DNA of 17,534 bases from Dehalococcoidia bacterium (lineage in GTDB: Bacteria > Chloroflexota > Dehalococcoidia > GIF9 > UBA5620): assembly GCA_016783225.1 (NCBI GenBank), contig JADHWZ010000017.1:1-17534 (forward strand). Reading direction: 5' to 3'. Below are positions 1 to 8,372 of the stretch, piece by piece. The position numbers were made by a program, and so were the translations under genes. Position 1 is the first letter of the stretch. Every line of letters starts with the position of its first letter. The notes under the pieces are model-generated. The model saw only the letters and a program-made list of their open reading frames with translations, did not search any database and was not told the origin of the DNA.

Positions 1-335
1 ATGTCTGGAGCGTGATGATTGCTAATCGCGAAGACTACCTGGATGCTGGACTCAACTACTTCCCGCTGAGCTGGCAGGTCAAAGACGTGGTGAAAATACT
101 CTTCGGGTTATCCATCCTTCTGTACCTGGTTGCCATTGTTATCCACCTGACCACCGATTCTCATCTCCTCTACCTGATAGTAGCCAACATCCTCGGCAGC
201 GCGATGGTTTACGCCAATGCCCGCTTGCTATTCTCGACCACATCGACAGCCGCCTGGCGAGTCTACAGACTATCTGCCTTTCCCTATTTAGGCATTATTT
301 TTCTGGCTATGTGTTCGGATATTTGGTTGACATAG
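1..335 (+). CDS. UbiA-family prenyltransferase, C-terminal part (protoheme IX farnesyltransferase-like)
   Basis: This is the 3' end of a gene that starts before the window. The frame is open to the left edge, and the GTG/ATG codons near position 12 are internal. The first residues read VWSVMIANREDYLDAGLNYF, which resembles the conserved FW-x-L...DDY-x-RAG segment of CtaB-type heme o synthases. Three hydrophobic stretches follow (about residues 27-47, 52-72 and 88-105, counted from the GTG at 12), as expected for the last membrane helices of a UbiA prenyltransferase. Heme o synthase attaches a farnesyl group to heme b in the membrane for heme-copper oxidases. The UbiA fold is well supported, but the substrate is not: related enzymes act on quinone or lipid precursors. 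The stop codon overlaps the AGGAGGA ribosome binding site of the next gene, so the two are probably cotranscribed. Confidence 0.65.
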   Translation, partial: VWSVMIANREDYLDAGLNYFPLSWQVKDVVKILFGLSILLYLVAIVIHLTTDSHLLYLIVANILGSAMVYANARLLFSTTSTAAWRVYRLSAFPYLGIIFLAMCSDIWLT

Positions 336-351
336 GAGGAATACTGATTCC

Positions 352-1794
352 ATGGACGTATTAGAAGCTGCCTTTCATCCCAGGGCCATCGCCGTCGCCG
401 GGGCTTCAGAAACCCCTTTTTCCTTTGGCTACCATTTTGTGCGTCATCTTCTCGACTACCACTATCCCGGCGATATCTACCCGGTCAACCCCGCCCACAA
501 GGTTATCCTTGGCTTGAAAGCTTACCCTGATTTGACCAGCATACCTGGGCCGATTGACTACGTGATCTGTTGTCTTCCGGCGTCTAAAGTCCTCGACTTG
601 CTTGCCCAGTGCCCTAGCCGCGGTGTGAAGGTGGTTCATCTTCTCACGGCGCGCTTCAGTGAAACAGGGCGGCGGGAGGCTGCAGACCTCGAGACCAAGA
701 TCCTGCAGGAGGCCAGAAGGCTCAATATCCGTCTCATCGGGCCCAACTGTATGGGGATATATTACCCTCGTGGAGGAATAGCGCAGGGTTACGATATGCC
801 TCAGGAAGCCGGGACAGTTGGCGCCGTGTTTCAAAGCGGTGGGCTGTCCGATACGCTTGTTCGCTATGGAGAGGTGCAAGGCCTTCGCTTCAGCAAAGTC
901 ATCAGCTACGGTAATGCGCTCGACCTGGACGAGAGTGATTTCCTGCGCTACCTTGCCTACGACGACGAAACCAAGGTAATCGCCGCTTATTTCGAGGGTG
1001 CCAAGGATGGCAGAAAGCTTCTCAATGCCCTGGCTAGTGCAGCACGTGCCAAACCTGTCATTGCCATCAAAGGCGGGCGGGGCACGGCCGGGATCAAGGC
1101 TGCTGCTTCACATACCGCTGCTATTGCCGGCTCAGATAGTATGTGGAGAACTGCTTTCAAGAAGACGGGTGTAGTGCAGGCTCGGGATATGAGCGAACTT
1201 GTTGATTTCCTCGTCGCTTTTTCTTACCTGCCCCCGATCAGAGGAAACAGAGTTGCCATAGTTGGTGGAGGTGGAGGCATGTCTGTAACGGCCGCCGACG
1301 CTTGCGAAGAGGCCGGTCTCGTAGTACCTCCGCTGCCACCTGAGATTAGAGAGGAGCTTAGAGCAAAGGCACCTGAGGTATGGGATTGGTTGGGGAATCC
1401 TGTAGACGGTTCTATAATGGGGGGGATATCACTTGATTTCCAGTCAGGACCTGGACAGATACCCAGAATGCTAGCGAGAAGTCCTCAATTCGACCTGATT
1501 GTTGCTGAAATTGCCGAAGAGGCGCCTTTGCCAGAAGAGATCTGGACTGCTATTGTCCGCATGCAAGCTGAGGAAATGATTAACCTGCACATGGAGCAAC
1601 TGAAGCCGCTGGTTGCCGTGGTCACTGATGGCAAGTTTGGCTCCGGGCAATTCCAGGACTGGCGCTGGAACACGCTTGCTGAACAGCGGGCGCGACTCGT
1701 TGCCGCCGGTGTCCCAACCTACTCAACAGTAGCTGAAGCCGCCAGAGCGGTTCGCCAGGTCATAGACTACTGGCAAGCCAAGGCAGAAACATAG
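352..1794 (+). CDS. ADP-forming acyl-CoA synthetase, alpha-type subunit (CoA-binding / succinyl-CoA ligase-like)
   Basis: The 480-residue protein has the layout of the alpha part of NDP-forming acyl-CoA synthetases. An N-terminal CoA-binding Rossmann domain (about 1-130, starting AAFHPRAIAVAGAS) is followed by two succinyl-CoA-ligase-like domains. IGPNCMG lies at 129-135. The phosphorylatable active-site histidine is probably His254 in AASHTAAIAGS, and a glycine-rich loop, VGGGGGMS, lies at 304-311. In this family acyl-CoA, ADP and phosphate are interconverted with acid, CoA and ATP through a phosphohistidine. The ATP-grasp beta domain that would complete the enzyme is absent from this ORF and from the window, so the partner is encoded elsewhere or the protein has another role. 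The ATG start at 352 is preceded by AGGAGGA at 334-340. Substrate is unknown; acetate or another short acid is possible. Confidence 0.8.
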   Translation: MDVLEAAFHPRAIAVAGASETPFSFGYHFVRHLLDYHYPGDIYPVNPAHKVILGLKAYPDLTSIPGPIDYVICCLPASKVLDLLAQCPSRGVKVVHLLTARFSETGRREAADLETKILQEARRLNIRLIGPNCMGIYYPRGGIAQGYDMPQEAGTVGAVFQSGGLSDTLVRYGEVQGLRFSKVISYGNALDLDESDFLRYLAYDDETKVIAAYFEGAKDGRKLLNALASAARAKPVIAIKGGRGTAGIKAAASHTAAIAGSDSMWRTAFKKTGVVQARDMSELVDFLVAFSYLPPIRGNRVAIVGGGGGMSVTAADACEEAGLVVPPLPPEIREELRAKAPEVWDWLGNPVDGSIMGGISLDFQSGPGQIPRMLARSPQFDLIVAEIAEEAPLPEEIWTAIVRMQAEEMINLHMEQLKPLVAVVTDGKFGSGQFQDWRWNTLAEQRARLVAAGVPTYSTVAEAARAVRQVIDYWQAKAET

Positions 1795-3039
<1,245 letters not shown>

Positions 3040-3082
3040 GCGCAGAGTTTCGACTTTCTTCATAGGTTGGCATTTTGAATTT

Positions 3083-3156
3083 ACGTGTCACCCGCCTACG
3101 GGTGACCGTTGGGGTTTGTACTTGTACGGTAGGTCACCTGTGGGCAGGTGACACCT
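3083..3156. repeat. Double-hairpin palindromic repeat, copy A
   Basis: Two perfect 8-bp hairpins stand side by side. In the first, GTCACCCG (3087-3094), loop CCTA and CGGGTGAC (3099-3106) are framed by ACG/CGT outer arms (3083-3085, 3107-3109). In the second, GTCACCTG (3133-3140), loop TGGG and CAGGTGAC (3145-3152) form the stem. The second hairpin looks like an inverted, diverged copy of the first. Copies B1 and B2 lie on the other side of the TIR-like gene. No U-run follows the stems, so they are not ordinary terminators, although they could protect the 3' ends of tgt and of the converging TIR-like transcript. Confidence 0.85.
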
Positions 3157-3237
3157 AGAAAATGTTGGTTAATATAGAGCAAGATTTTGTAACTATAGGG
3201 TTCAGACTAGGAGAAAAGATCCATTAAAGTTCTTGTC

Positions 3238-4029
3238 CTAGTCCTTCAAGAGATCCATATATCCAAGCTCTCTCAGGCCTTCCAAAACTGGAGTAAAAGT
3301 GGTCTCAATATGTGGCATGTTGAACGGAATAAACTCATAATCTGCGAGGAGTCCGCTCCTGAACTCAAAAGATTTATCCTTTATTAATATCAAGGATTTG
3401 CCCTTCACATCGGCGAGAACAGATTCTTGTGTCAACCACGTGTCATCGGGGCCAGGTGTAAGTATTACGAATATCACAGCTTGCTGTTCGATTCGTGCTC
3501 GAACCTTGGTTGCGACTGATTTGGGTGCGTATCCTCGGCCCGTCACCACAGCAAACCCCAACAACTCCAAGAATCGAGCTAATTTGTCTGCACAATCGGT
3601 CCCTGCACCATCAAACCGGTGAGCAATGAACACTGTCCGGGCCGCATGTGGTGGTAAAGTGACTGGTTCATCGGGTTCCAGTCCCAAGAATTCCGTGATT
3701 TCGTCCATAACAGTTGGTTCTTCGATCCCGTCGACATCAACGCTAAGCAACTCTTGCCGGTGTATATTCCTAAGGCGATGTATTCTGAGCCGAAATTCAC
3801 CTTTGGGACTTCTGCCGTGGACTGTGATCACAAAGTGGCGTGGATGGCCATGCTGTCGGACGTCACGACATGCTTGGTCGAGCAGGTCATAGGTGACCGA
3901 ATCAGGAAACCGATCAAGCTTGACAGATGCAGACTCCATTACTATCCCCAAGCGTTTTAGCCTCGTTTCAAGTTCGGGCAACGCACCCCAGTTCAAGTCC
4001 TTTACTCTGCATGATCGGCCAATGTTCAT
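3238..4029 (-). CDS. Stand-alone protein with C-terminal TIR-like domain
   Basis: The protein has 263 residues. The C-terminal part (about 131-238) has the pattern of a TIR or TIR-like nucleotide-binding fold. A first strand, RTVFIAHRFDG (131-141), is followed by an amphipathic helix ending FLELLGFAVVTG and by a helix KVRARIEQ. Next comes a strand, VIFVILTP, then WLTQESVLADVKGKSLILI, in which Glu202 sits where TIR NADases keep their catalytic glutamate. The N-terminal part (1-125) is not recognised; it has no membrane segment or signal peptide. Bacterial TIR proteins often deplete NAD+ as anti-phage effectors, but that role is only inferred here. The start is ATG 4029 with AAGGTG just upstream. 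The gene opposes its neighbours, has its own promoter-like sequence and is bounded by hairpin repeats, which suggests an accessory insertion between tgt and aspS. A TIR-like fold without NADase activity is an alternative. Confidence 0.6.
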   Translation of the reverse strand: MNIGRSCRVKDLNWGALPELETRLKRLGIVMESASVKLDRFPDSVTYDLLDQACRDVRQHGHPRHFVITVHGRSPKGEFRLRIHRLRNIHRQELLSVDVDGIEEPTVMDEITEFLGLEPDEPVTLPPHAARTVFIAHRFDGAGTDCADKLARFLELLGFAVVTGRGYAPKSVATKVRARIEQQAVIFVILTPGPDDTWLTQESVLADVKGKSLILIKDKSFEFRSGLLADYEFIPFNMPHIETTFTPVLEGLRELGYMDLLKD

Positions 4030-4120
4030 GTGTCACCTTGCTCGCCTAGCGCCCGAGTTCAGTCTCCTCTCATCTTTCTAGGGCCTTCTACAAATGTGTC
4101 TGGCCGGGCTCTCGCATTCA

Positions 4121-4150
4121 ATTATACCATAGCCCACAGGCTTTATTTAA
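4121..4150 (-). promoter_or_regulatory. Probable sigma-70-type promoter of the TIR-like gene
   Basis: On the minus strand an extended -10 box, TGG-TATAAT (TATAAT at 4126-4121), is a perfect hexamer. A weak -35 candidate, TTAAAT (4150-4145), lies 18 bases upstream. Transcription would begin near 4114 and leave a leader of about 85 bases before the ATG at 4029. Confidence 0.5.
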
Positions 4151-4230
4151 TGTGTCCTTATAATGGAGCCTGTCTGGGGAAATTTGGTCTCAGCCCAATA
4201 AGCGAAACCGTTTCATGAATAGCCATGTGC

Positions 4231-4286
4231 GAGTCACTCGCCTTTGCGTGACACTCCATCGGGTCATCTGTAGGCAGATGACTCCC
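4231..4286. repeat. Double-hairpin palindromic repeat, copy B1
   Basis: This is the same two-hairpin arrangement as copy A. Hairpin 1 is GTCACTCG (4233-4240), loop CCTT and TGCGTGAC (4245-4252), with one mismatch and one wobble. Hairpin 2 is GTCATCTG (4263-4270), loop TAGG and CAGATGAC (4275-4282), a perfect stem. Compared with copy A, the stem pair C-G has become T-A on both sides, a compensatory change. The hairpin 2 loop TAGG is the reverse complement of the CCTA loop of hairpin 1 in copies A and B2. Confidence 0.85.
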
Positions 4287-4331
4287 ACGGAAATTATCGC
4301 GCATTATAGCGAGCAATATACCCGCGTTCCT

Positions 4332-4388
4332 ACGTGTTACCCGCCTACGGGTGACCGTCCAATCGGTCATCTCTAGGCAAATGATCTC
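4332..4388. repeat. Double-hairpin palindromic repeat, copy B2
   Basis: Hairpin 1 is GTTACCCG (4336-4343), loop CCTA and CGGGTGAC (4348-4355). It carries one wobble and the same ACG/CGT outer arms as copy A. Hairpin 2 (4366-4385, loop TAGG) is decayed, with two mismatches. The copy lies about 103 bases after the matching point of B1, so B1 and B2 form a direct tandem pair. Confidence 0.8.
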
Positions 4389-4442
4389 CGAGGAAATCTC
4401 GCAAAGACAAGGTAAGGTGCTCGGAGTCCTCCTTGAACTCCA

Positions 4443-4476
4443 GGATTGCCACGTCGCTTCGCTCCTCGCAATGACG
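4443..4476 (-). repeat. REP-like palindromic element of the type GTCATTGCGAGGAGCGAAGC
   Basis: Read on the minus strand, the element begins CGTCATTGCGAGGAGCGAAG, continues CGACGTG and ends GCAATCC. The ends ATTGC and GCAAT (4445-4449 and 4468-4472) are complementary. I recall this sequence as a dispersed intergenic repeat in several unrelated bacterial groups; that is memory, not a search. It lies outside any gene, about 70 bases before the aspS promoter, and is unrelated in sequence to the A/B1/B2 repeats. Confidence 0.7.
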
Positions 4477-4513
4477 GAGATGAGGTTCTAAACAATCTCG
4501 AAGTGTACCTAAA

Positions 4514-4542
4514 TTGAACAAGAAGCTGCCTTAAGCTATAAT
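4514..4542 (+). promoter_or_regulatory. Sigma-70-type promoter of aspS
   Basis: TTGAAC (4514-4519) and TATAAT (4537-4542) are separated by exactly 17 bases. Transcription would begin near 4549, a few bases before the AGGAGGT ribosome binding site, giving a leader of about 18 bases. Confidence 0.75.
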
Positions 4543-4555
4543 TCTCAGATACATC

Positions 4556-4569
4556 AGGAGGTCTGGTTG
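4556..4569 (+). promoter_or_regulatory. Strong ribosome binding site that decides the TTG start of aspS
   Basis: AGGAGGT (4556-4562) lies 4 bases before TTG 4567. The protein from this codon begins LKSHSCGEL, matching the usual N-terminus of bacterial AspRS, so the TTG start is well supported. Confidence 0.8.
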
Positions 4570-6366
4570 CTCAAAAGCCATAGCTGCGGGGAGTTGAGAA
4601 CAAAACACGTCGGGCGCGAGGTAACCCTGGCTGGGTGGGTTCACCGGCGTCGCGACCATGGCGGCCTGGTATTCATCGACTTACGAGATAGGGAAGGTAT
4701 AGCGCAGGTAGTCTTCAATCCGGAGATATCGAAAACGGCGCACGCAGTGGCTGACACCTTGCGCAATGAATACGTCATTAAGGTCACTGGCGAAGTCGCT
4801 CACCGCCCGCGTGGCACGGAGAATCCTAACTTGCCCACTGGTGAGATAGAGGTTATTGCTAGCGATGCTCACATTCTGAATACTTCGAAGACCCCACCAT
4901 TCTACGTAAATGAGGACGTAGAGGTTGATGAGAACCTCTTCCTCAAGTACCGCTATCTCCATCTGAGACGTCCGAAAATGAAAGAGAACATGCTTCTCCG
5001 CCATCGAGTGGAGAAGTTCATGCGCGACTTTTTGGATGCCAGGGGCTTTATCGAGATCGAAACGCCCATCTTGATGAAAAGCACTCCGGAGGGTGCTCGT
5101 GACTATCTCGTACCCAGTCGCATCCACCCTGGCAAGTTCTATGCTCTGCCGCAGTCGCCACAGCAGCTCAAGCAACTGCTGATGGTAGCCGGCTTTGAGA
5201 AATACTACCAGATAGCCCGCTGCTTCCGAGATGAAGACCTGCGCGCTGACCGCCAACCTGAGTTCACACAGCTTGACCTGGAAATGAGCTTCGTAGATGA
5301 GGAGGATATACTCAATCTTGTCGAGGAACTGTTTACCTCTCTCGTAGAGACAGTCAAACCGGAGATGCGGACACTCAAACCGTTCCCGCGGCTTTCCTAC
5401 GCGGAAGCCATGAACCGATATGGCACCGACAAGCCAGATGTGCGCTTCGGGCTAGAGATAAAAGACGTGTCTGATATCGTCGCCAGCTCAGAGTTCAGCG
5501 TTTTCCGCTCTGCCGTACAGGGTGGCGGACAAGTCAAGGGTATATGCCTGCCCGACTGTGCCGACTATTCTCATAAACAACTTGAAGAACTAACCGAACT
5601 GGCCAGGACTCACGGGGCCAAAGGCCTGATAACGCTGGCCTTGCCTTCAGACAATTATGACAGCCTGGAGCGTTTGACCCTCGACAAAGTCAAGTCGGTA
5701 GCCGCCAAATACCTGACAATAGGACACGTGAAAGAGATGCTGACTAGATTTGAAGCCGAAGCGGGCACTCTTGTGTTGATCGTGGCTGGAGAGACCGCGA
5801 TGGTGCAGAGAGTCCTGGATGAGCTGCGGCGAGAGATGGGGCGGCGTCTCAATCTGGCTGACCCTAACCTGCTGGCTTTCGTCTTCATCGTTGACTACCC
5901 TTTACTGGAATGGAATGATGAGACACGTTTGTGGGAGCCTATGCATCATCCCTTTACAGCACCTTGCGAAGAGGATGTGCCCCTCCTTGACACGGCCCCA
6001 TCCAAGGTACGCGCCCGCCACTACGATATTGTATGCAATGGCTACGAACTATCCAGCGGCAGCATCAGAATTCACACCAGCCAGCTTCAGGAAAAGATAT
6101 TCCATTTGCTCGGCTACAGCGACGAGGAAGTAGAGGAACGCTTTGGACATCTCCTGGAAGCCCTGGAATACGGAGCACCTCCCCATGGCGGCATCGCTCC
6201 CGGCATCGACCGCGTAGTGATGTTGCTGGCAGGAGGACAGAACATCAGGGAGGTAATCGCCTTTCCCAAGAATCAAGGGGCCATCGATGTGATGAGCAAC
6301 GCTCCATCTCCTGTCTCTGAAGAGCAACTCGACGAACTGCACCTGAAGCTGAAAGACAAGGCGTAG
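4567..6366 (+). CDS. aspS: Aspartyl-tRNA synthetase, bacterial type (probably non-discriminating)
   Basis: This class IIb synthetase charges tRNA-Asp with aspartate. The 599 residues cover the full bacterial architecture: an OB-fold anticodon domain (about 1-105), the catalytic core with motif 1 (FLDARGFIEIETPILMKSTP, about 155-174), motif 2 (FRDEDLRADRQPEFTQ, 220-235), the inserted bacterial GAD domain (about 300-410) and motif 3 (GGIAPGIDRVVMLLAG, 541-556). His31 in RRDHGG and Gly83 in PRGTEN match positions where non-discriminating AspRSs carry His and Gly. Such enzymes also charge tRNA-Asn and rely on the GatCAB amidotransferase. This inference needs genome context, namely absence of asnS and presence of gatCAB. 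The gene has its own promoter and a strong ribosome binding site. It is followed by tig after 58 bases, which contain a second promoter. Confidence 0.97.
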   Translation: MLKSHSCGELRTKHVGREVTLAGWVHRRRDHGGLVFIDLRDREGIAQVVFNPEISKTAHAVADTLRNEYVIKVTGEVAHRPRGTENPNLPTGEIEVIASDAHILNTSKTPPFYVNEDVEVDENLFLKYRYLHLRRPKMKENMLLRHRVEKFMRDFLDARGFIEIETPILMKSTPEGARDYLVPSRIHPGKFYALPQSPQQLKQLLMVAGFEKYYQIARCFRDEDLRADRQPEFTQLDLEMSFVDEEDILNLVEELFTSLVETVKPEMRTLKPFPRLSYAEAMNRYGTDKPDVRFGLEIKDVSDIVASSEFSVFRSAVQGGGQVKGICLPDCADYSHKQLEELTELARTHGAKGLITLALPSDNYDSLERLTLDKVKSVAAKYLTIGHVKEMLTRFEAEAGTLVLIVAGETAMVQRVLDELRREMGRRLNLADPNLLAFVFIVDYPLLEWNDETRLWEPMHHPFTAPCEEDVPLLDTAPSKVRARHYDIVCNGYELSSGSIRIHTSQLQEKIFHLLGYSDEEVEERFGHLLEALEYGAPPHGGIAPGIDRVVMLLAGGQNIREVIAFPKNQGAIDVMSNAPSPVSEEQLDELHLKLKDKA

Positions 6367-6378
6367 CCGCAGCCTGAA

Positions 6379-6406
6379 TTGAAGACAGGCGAATGAATGA
6401 TATAAT
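6379..6406 (+). promoter_or_regulatory. Sigma-70-type promoter of tig
   Basis: TTGAAG (6379-6384) and TATAAT (6401-6406) are 16 bases apart. The predicted start near 6413 leaves only about 12 bases before GTG 6425, and no clear Shine-Dalgarno sequence is present there. The gene could also be reached by read-through from aspS. Confidence 0.6.
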
Positions 6407-6424
6407 GGTGAATGAATCAAGAAA

Positions 6425-7702
6425 GTGAAAATATCAACGGAGCCAATCGAAAACAGTCAGGTAGCACTTAATGTAGAAATGGAGCGTGCCGAGGTAGACG
6501 AGTACCTGGACAAAGCTTACCATCGTCTCGTTCAGAAGGTATCCGTCCCTGGCTTTCGCAAAGGGAAAACGCCGAGAGACGTGCTGGAGCACCATATAGG
6601 CAAGGATGCACTATTCCAGGAAGCACTGGAACAGTTGGTGCCAAAAGCCTATGAAGAAGCTCTGGAAAAGCAGGGAATCGACGCGATCGCTCAGCCTAAA
6701 ATCGAGCTTGTCCAGACCGAGCCGGTAATGTTCAAAGCTATCGTGCCAGTTCGGCCCACAGTCAAGCTAGGCGACTACACACAGATGAGACACGAATCCA
6801 AACCGGCAAAAGTCGGTAAGAAAGAGATAGAAGCGACGCTCGAGCAAGTCCGTCAGCAGCATGGGGTTCTGGTGCCTGTAGACCGTGCCGTCTGCTTCGG
6901 TGATACGGTGACTATCAATGTCGAAGGCGAGAGAGACGGGGAGCCTTTTCCCATCCGTGACGGCCTCGTTTATGAAGTGGTCGACGGTGCCCGATTGCCT
7001 CTTCCAGGGTTCGTTGAGGAGCTAGAAGGTATGGAGAAAGGCGAAGAGAGAAACTTCAAGCTCTCCTATCCTCTTGACTATGAAATGAAAGAGCTGGCCG
7101 GCAAGAACCATTCGTTCAAGGTGACAGCCACCGAGATAAAAGCGAAGGAGTTGCCCGATTTGAATGATGAATTTGCCAAGAGCCTGGGCAGCGAAGATCT
7201 GACCTCGCTGCGAAAGCAGATAGCTGGAAACTTGAAGGCCAGAGCTGAGGAGATGGCCCGCCTAGAACTTGAGCGGAAGGTAGTTGACACTGCCATCGAC
7301 CTCAGTGAAATGGAGTATCCACCGGTACTGGTAGATGCGGAAATCAACCGAATGCTGAATGAAGAGGCGAGGAACTTCGCCGAGGGAGTCGCAGGACTGG
7401 AGAATTATCTGAGTAGCGTCAACAGGACGATGGAGGAACATCGAGAGGAGTTGCGTCCCATAGCCACTCAGCGCGTTCTTCGGTCTCTAGTGCTGGACAA
7501 GATAGCCGAGGCAGAGAACATTGAAGTTGACGCTGCGGAAATAGATGCGGAAACAGAGAAGATGGTGAAGGATGCCGATAAGCAGGCTGAGGATGTGAAG
7601 AAATTGTTCAGCTTGCCGCAAGCTCGCGAGTCTGTTAGGCAATTTCTAGTTAGCCGAAAAACAGTGGAGCGATTGGTGCAAATAGCCACTGCTTCAGCTT
7701 GA
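6425..7702 (+). CDS. tig: Trigger factor, ribosome-associated chaperone / peptidyl-prolyl isomerase
   Basis: Trigger factor binds ribosomal protein uL23 at the exit tunnel and shields nascent chains. The ribosome-docking signature GFRKGKTP is at residues 43-50 of the N-terminal domain (about 1-110). The FKBP-type PPIase domain follows (about 150-245; VNFTINVEGE-like strands including GDTVTINVEGE). The helical C-terminal cradle runs to residue 425, a normal length. Much of the C-terminal part is highly charged, as usual. The GTG start gives the expected N-terminus KISTEPIENSQ, although no good ribosome binding site is visible. A further 30 bases separate it from clpP; the neighbourhood of tig and clpP is common in bacteria and fits a protein quality-control operon. 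Confidence 0.96.
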   Translation: MKISTEPIENSQVALNVEMERAEVDEYLDKAYHRLVQKVSVPGFRKGKTPRDVLEHHIGKDALFQEALEQLVPKAYEEALEKQGIDAIAQPKIELVQTEPVMFKAIVPVRPTVKLGDYTQMRHESKPAKVGKKEIEATLEQVRQQHGVLVPVDRAVCFGDTVTINVEGERDGEPFPIRDGLVYEVVDGARLPLPGFVEELEGMEKGEERNFKLSYPLDYEMKELAGKNHSFKVTATEIKAKELPDLNDEFAKSLGSEDLTSLRKQIAGNLKARAEEMARLELERKVVDTAIDLSEMEYPPVLVDAEINRMLNEEARNFAEGVAGLENYLSSVNRTMEEHREELRPIATQRVLRSLVLDKIAEAENIEVDAAEIDAETEKMVKDADKQAEDVKKLFSLPQARESVRQFLVSRKTVERLVQIATASA

Positions 7703-7732
7703 TTATCTTATTCAGAGAAGGAGACAACAGAA

Positions 7733-8368
7733 ATGGAAAACTTACCCCAAAACATAATTCCAATGGTGATTGAAAGCGGTGCGCGGGGCGAGCGAGCTTT
7801 TGACATCTATTCGCTGCTGCTGAAAGAACGCATCGTCTTCCTGGGAACGCCCATCAATGACCAGATAGCCAACCTTGTTATTGCCCAGCTTCTTTACCTG
7901 GAGCGCGAGGACCCGGACAAAGATATAAACCTTTATGTCCATTGCCCGGGCGGCATTATCAGCGCTGGCCTTGCCGTTTATGACAGCATGCAGTTGGTTC
8001 GGCCAGATGTGTCTACAATCTGCGTTGGACTGGCTGCCAGCATGGGCACTCTCATCCTATGTGCCGGAGCCAAGGGCAAACGCTACGCCTTACCCAACTC
8101 TACAATTCACATGCACCAGGCGGTTGGTGGTGCCCAAGGGCAGGCAGCCGATATCGAGATCGCCGCCCGTGAAATCATGAGAATGCAAGAGAAGATTCGC
8201 AACATCATAGCCAAGCACACCGGGCAGCCAATGGATAAAATCGTTCATGATACCGACCGGGATTTTTTCCTCAGCGCCGAGCAAGCTGTGGAATATGGGA
8301 TAATTGACGAGATACTTAGCGGGCCGCCAAGCAAGGAGGCCCCAGCAGGTGAAGAGAAGAAGGAATGA
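7733..8368 (+). CDS. clpP: ATP-dependent Clp protease proteolytic subunit
   Basis: ClpP forms the two-ring barrel that degrades substrates fed in by ClpX, ClpA or ClpC. The catalytic triad is Ser103 (GLAASMG), His128 (IHMHQ) and Asp177 (DTDRDFF); their spacing of 25 and 49 residues equals that of E. coli ClpP. The protein begins [14 protein letters not shown] with only a very short propeptide-like N-terminus. It is 211 residues long and ends in a charged tail (EEKKE). ATG 7733 is preceded by AAGGAG (7718-7723). No separate promoter was seen in the 30 bases after tig, so the two are likely cotranscribed. No clpX gene is in the window. The gene ends 4 bases from the stop of the converging PfkB gene. 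Confidence 0.97.
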   Translation: MENLPQNIIPMVIESGARGERAFDIYSLLLKERIVFLGTPINDQIANLVIAQLLYLEREDPDKDINLYVHCPGGIISAGLAVYDSMQLVRPDVSTICVGLAASMGTLILCAGAKGKRYALPNSTIHMHQAVGGAQGQAADIEIAAREIMRMQEKIRNIIAKHTGQPMDKIVHDTDRDFFLSAEQAVEYGIIDEILSGPPSKEAPAGEEKKE

Positions 8369-8372
8369 ATTC

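Larger units (their letters stand above)
4030..4566. other. Non-coding region between the TIR-like gene and aspS
   Basis: This 537-base stretch has no ORF with protein-like character. From left to right it holds the TIR-like gene's leader and promoter, an AT-rich piece (about 4115-4165), repeat copies B1 and B2, a short inverted pair CTCCGAG/CTCGGAG (4386-4392 and 4420-4426), a separate palindromic element (4443-4476), and the aspS promoter with its ribosome binding site. A small RNA cannot be excluded, but nothing defines its ends. Confidence 0.7.

Noticed and set aside
3087..3152. Repeat hairpins as a rho-independent terminator of tgt
   Set aside because: The stems are strong, but neither is followed by a U-run on either strand.
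4030..4051. A fourth copy of the hairpin repeat just upstream of the TIR-like gene (GTGTCACC...CGCCTAGC)
   Set aside because: Only the first eight bases and a short CGCCTA match; no stem can form, so it is probably chance.
4159..4164. Plus-strand TATAAT upstream of repeat B1
   Set aside because: There is no fitting -35 box at 16-18 bases and no gene directly downstream; the AT-rich stretch gives such matches by chance.
4158..4370. 70-residue minus-strand ORF across the hairpin repeats
   Set aside because: It is made of translated repeat sequence (for example WTVTRRRVTRRNAG), has no ribosome binding site and no protein-like character.
4681..5256. 191-residue ORF antisense to aspS
   Set aside because: It is a shadow of the aspS reading frame, without its own start signals or recognisable motifs.
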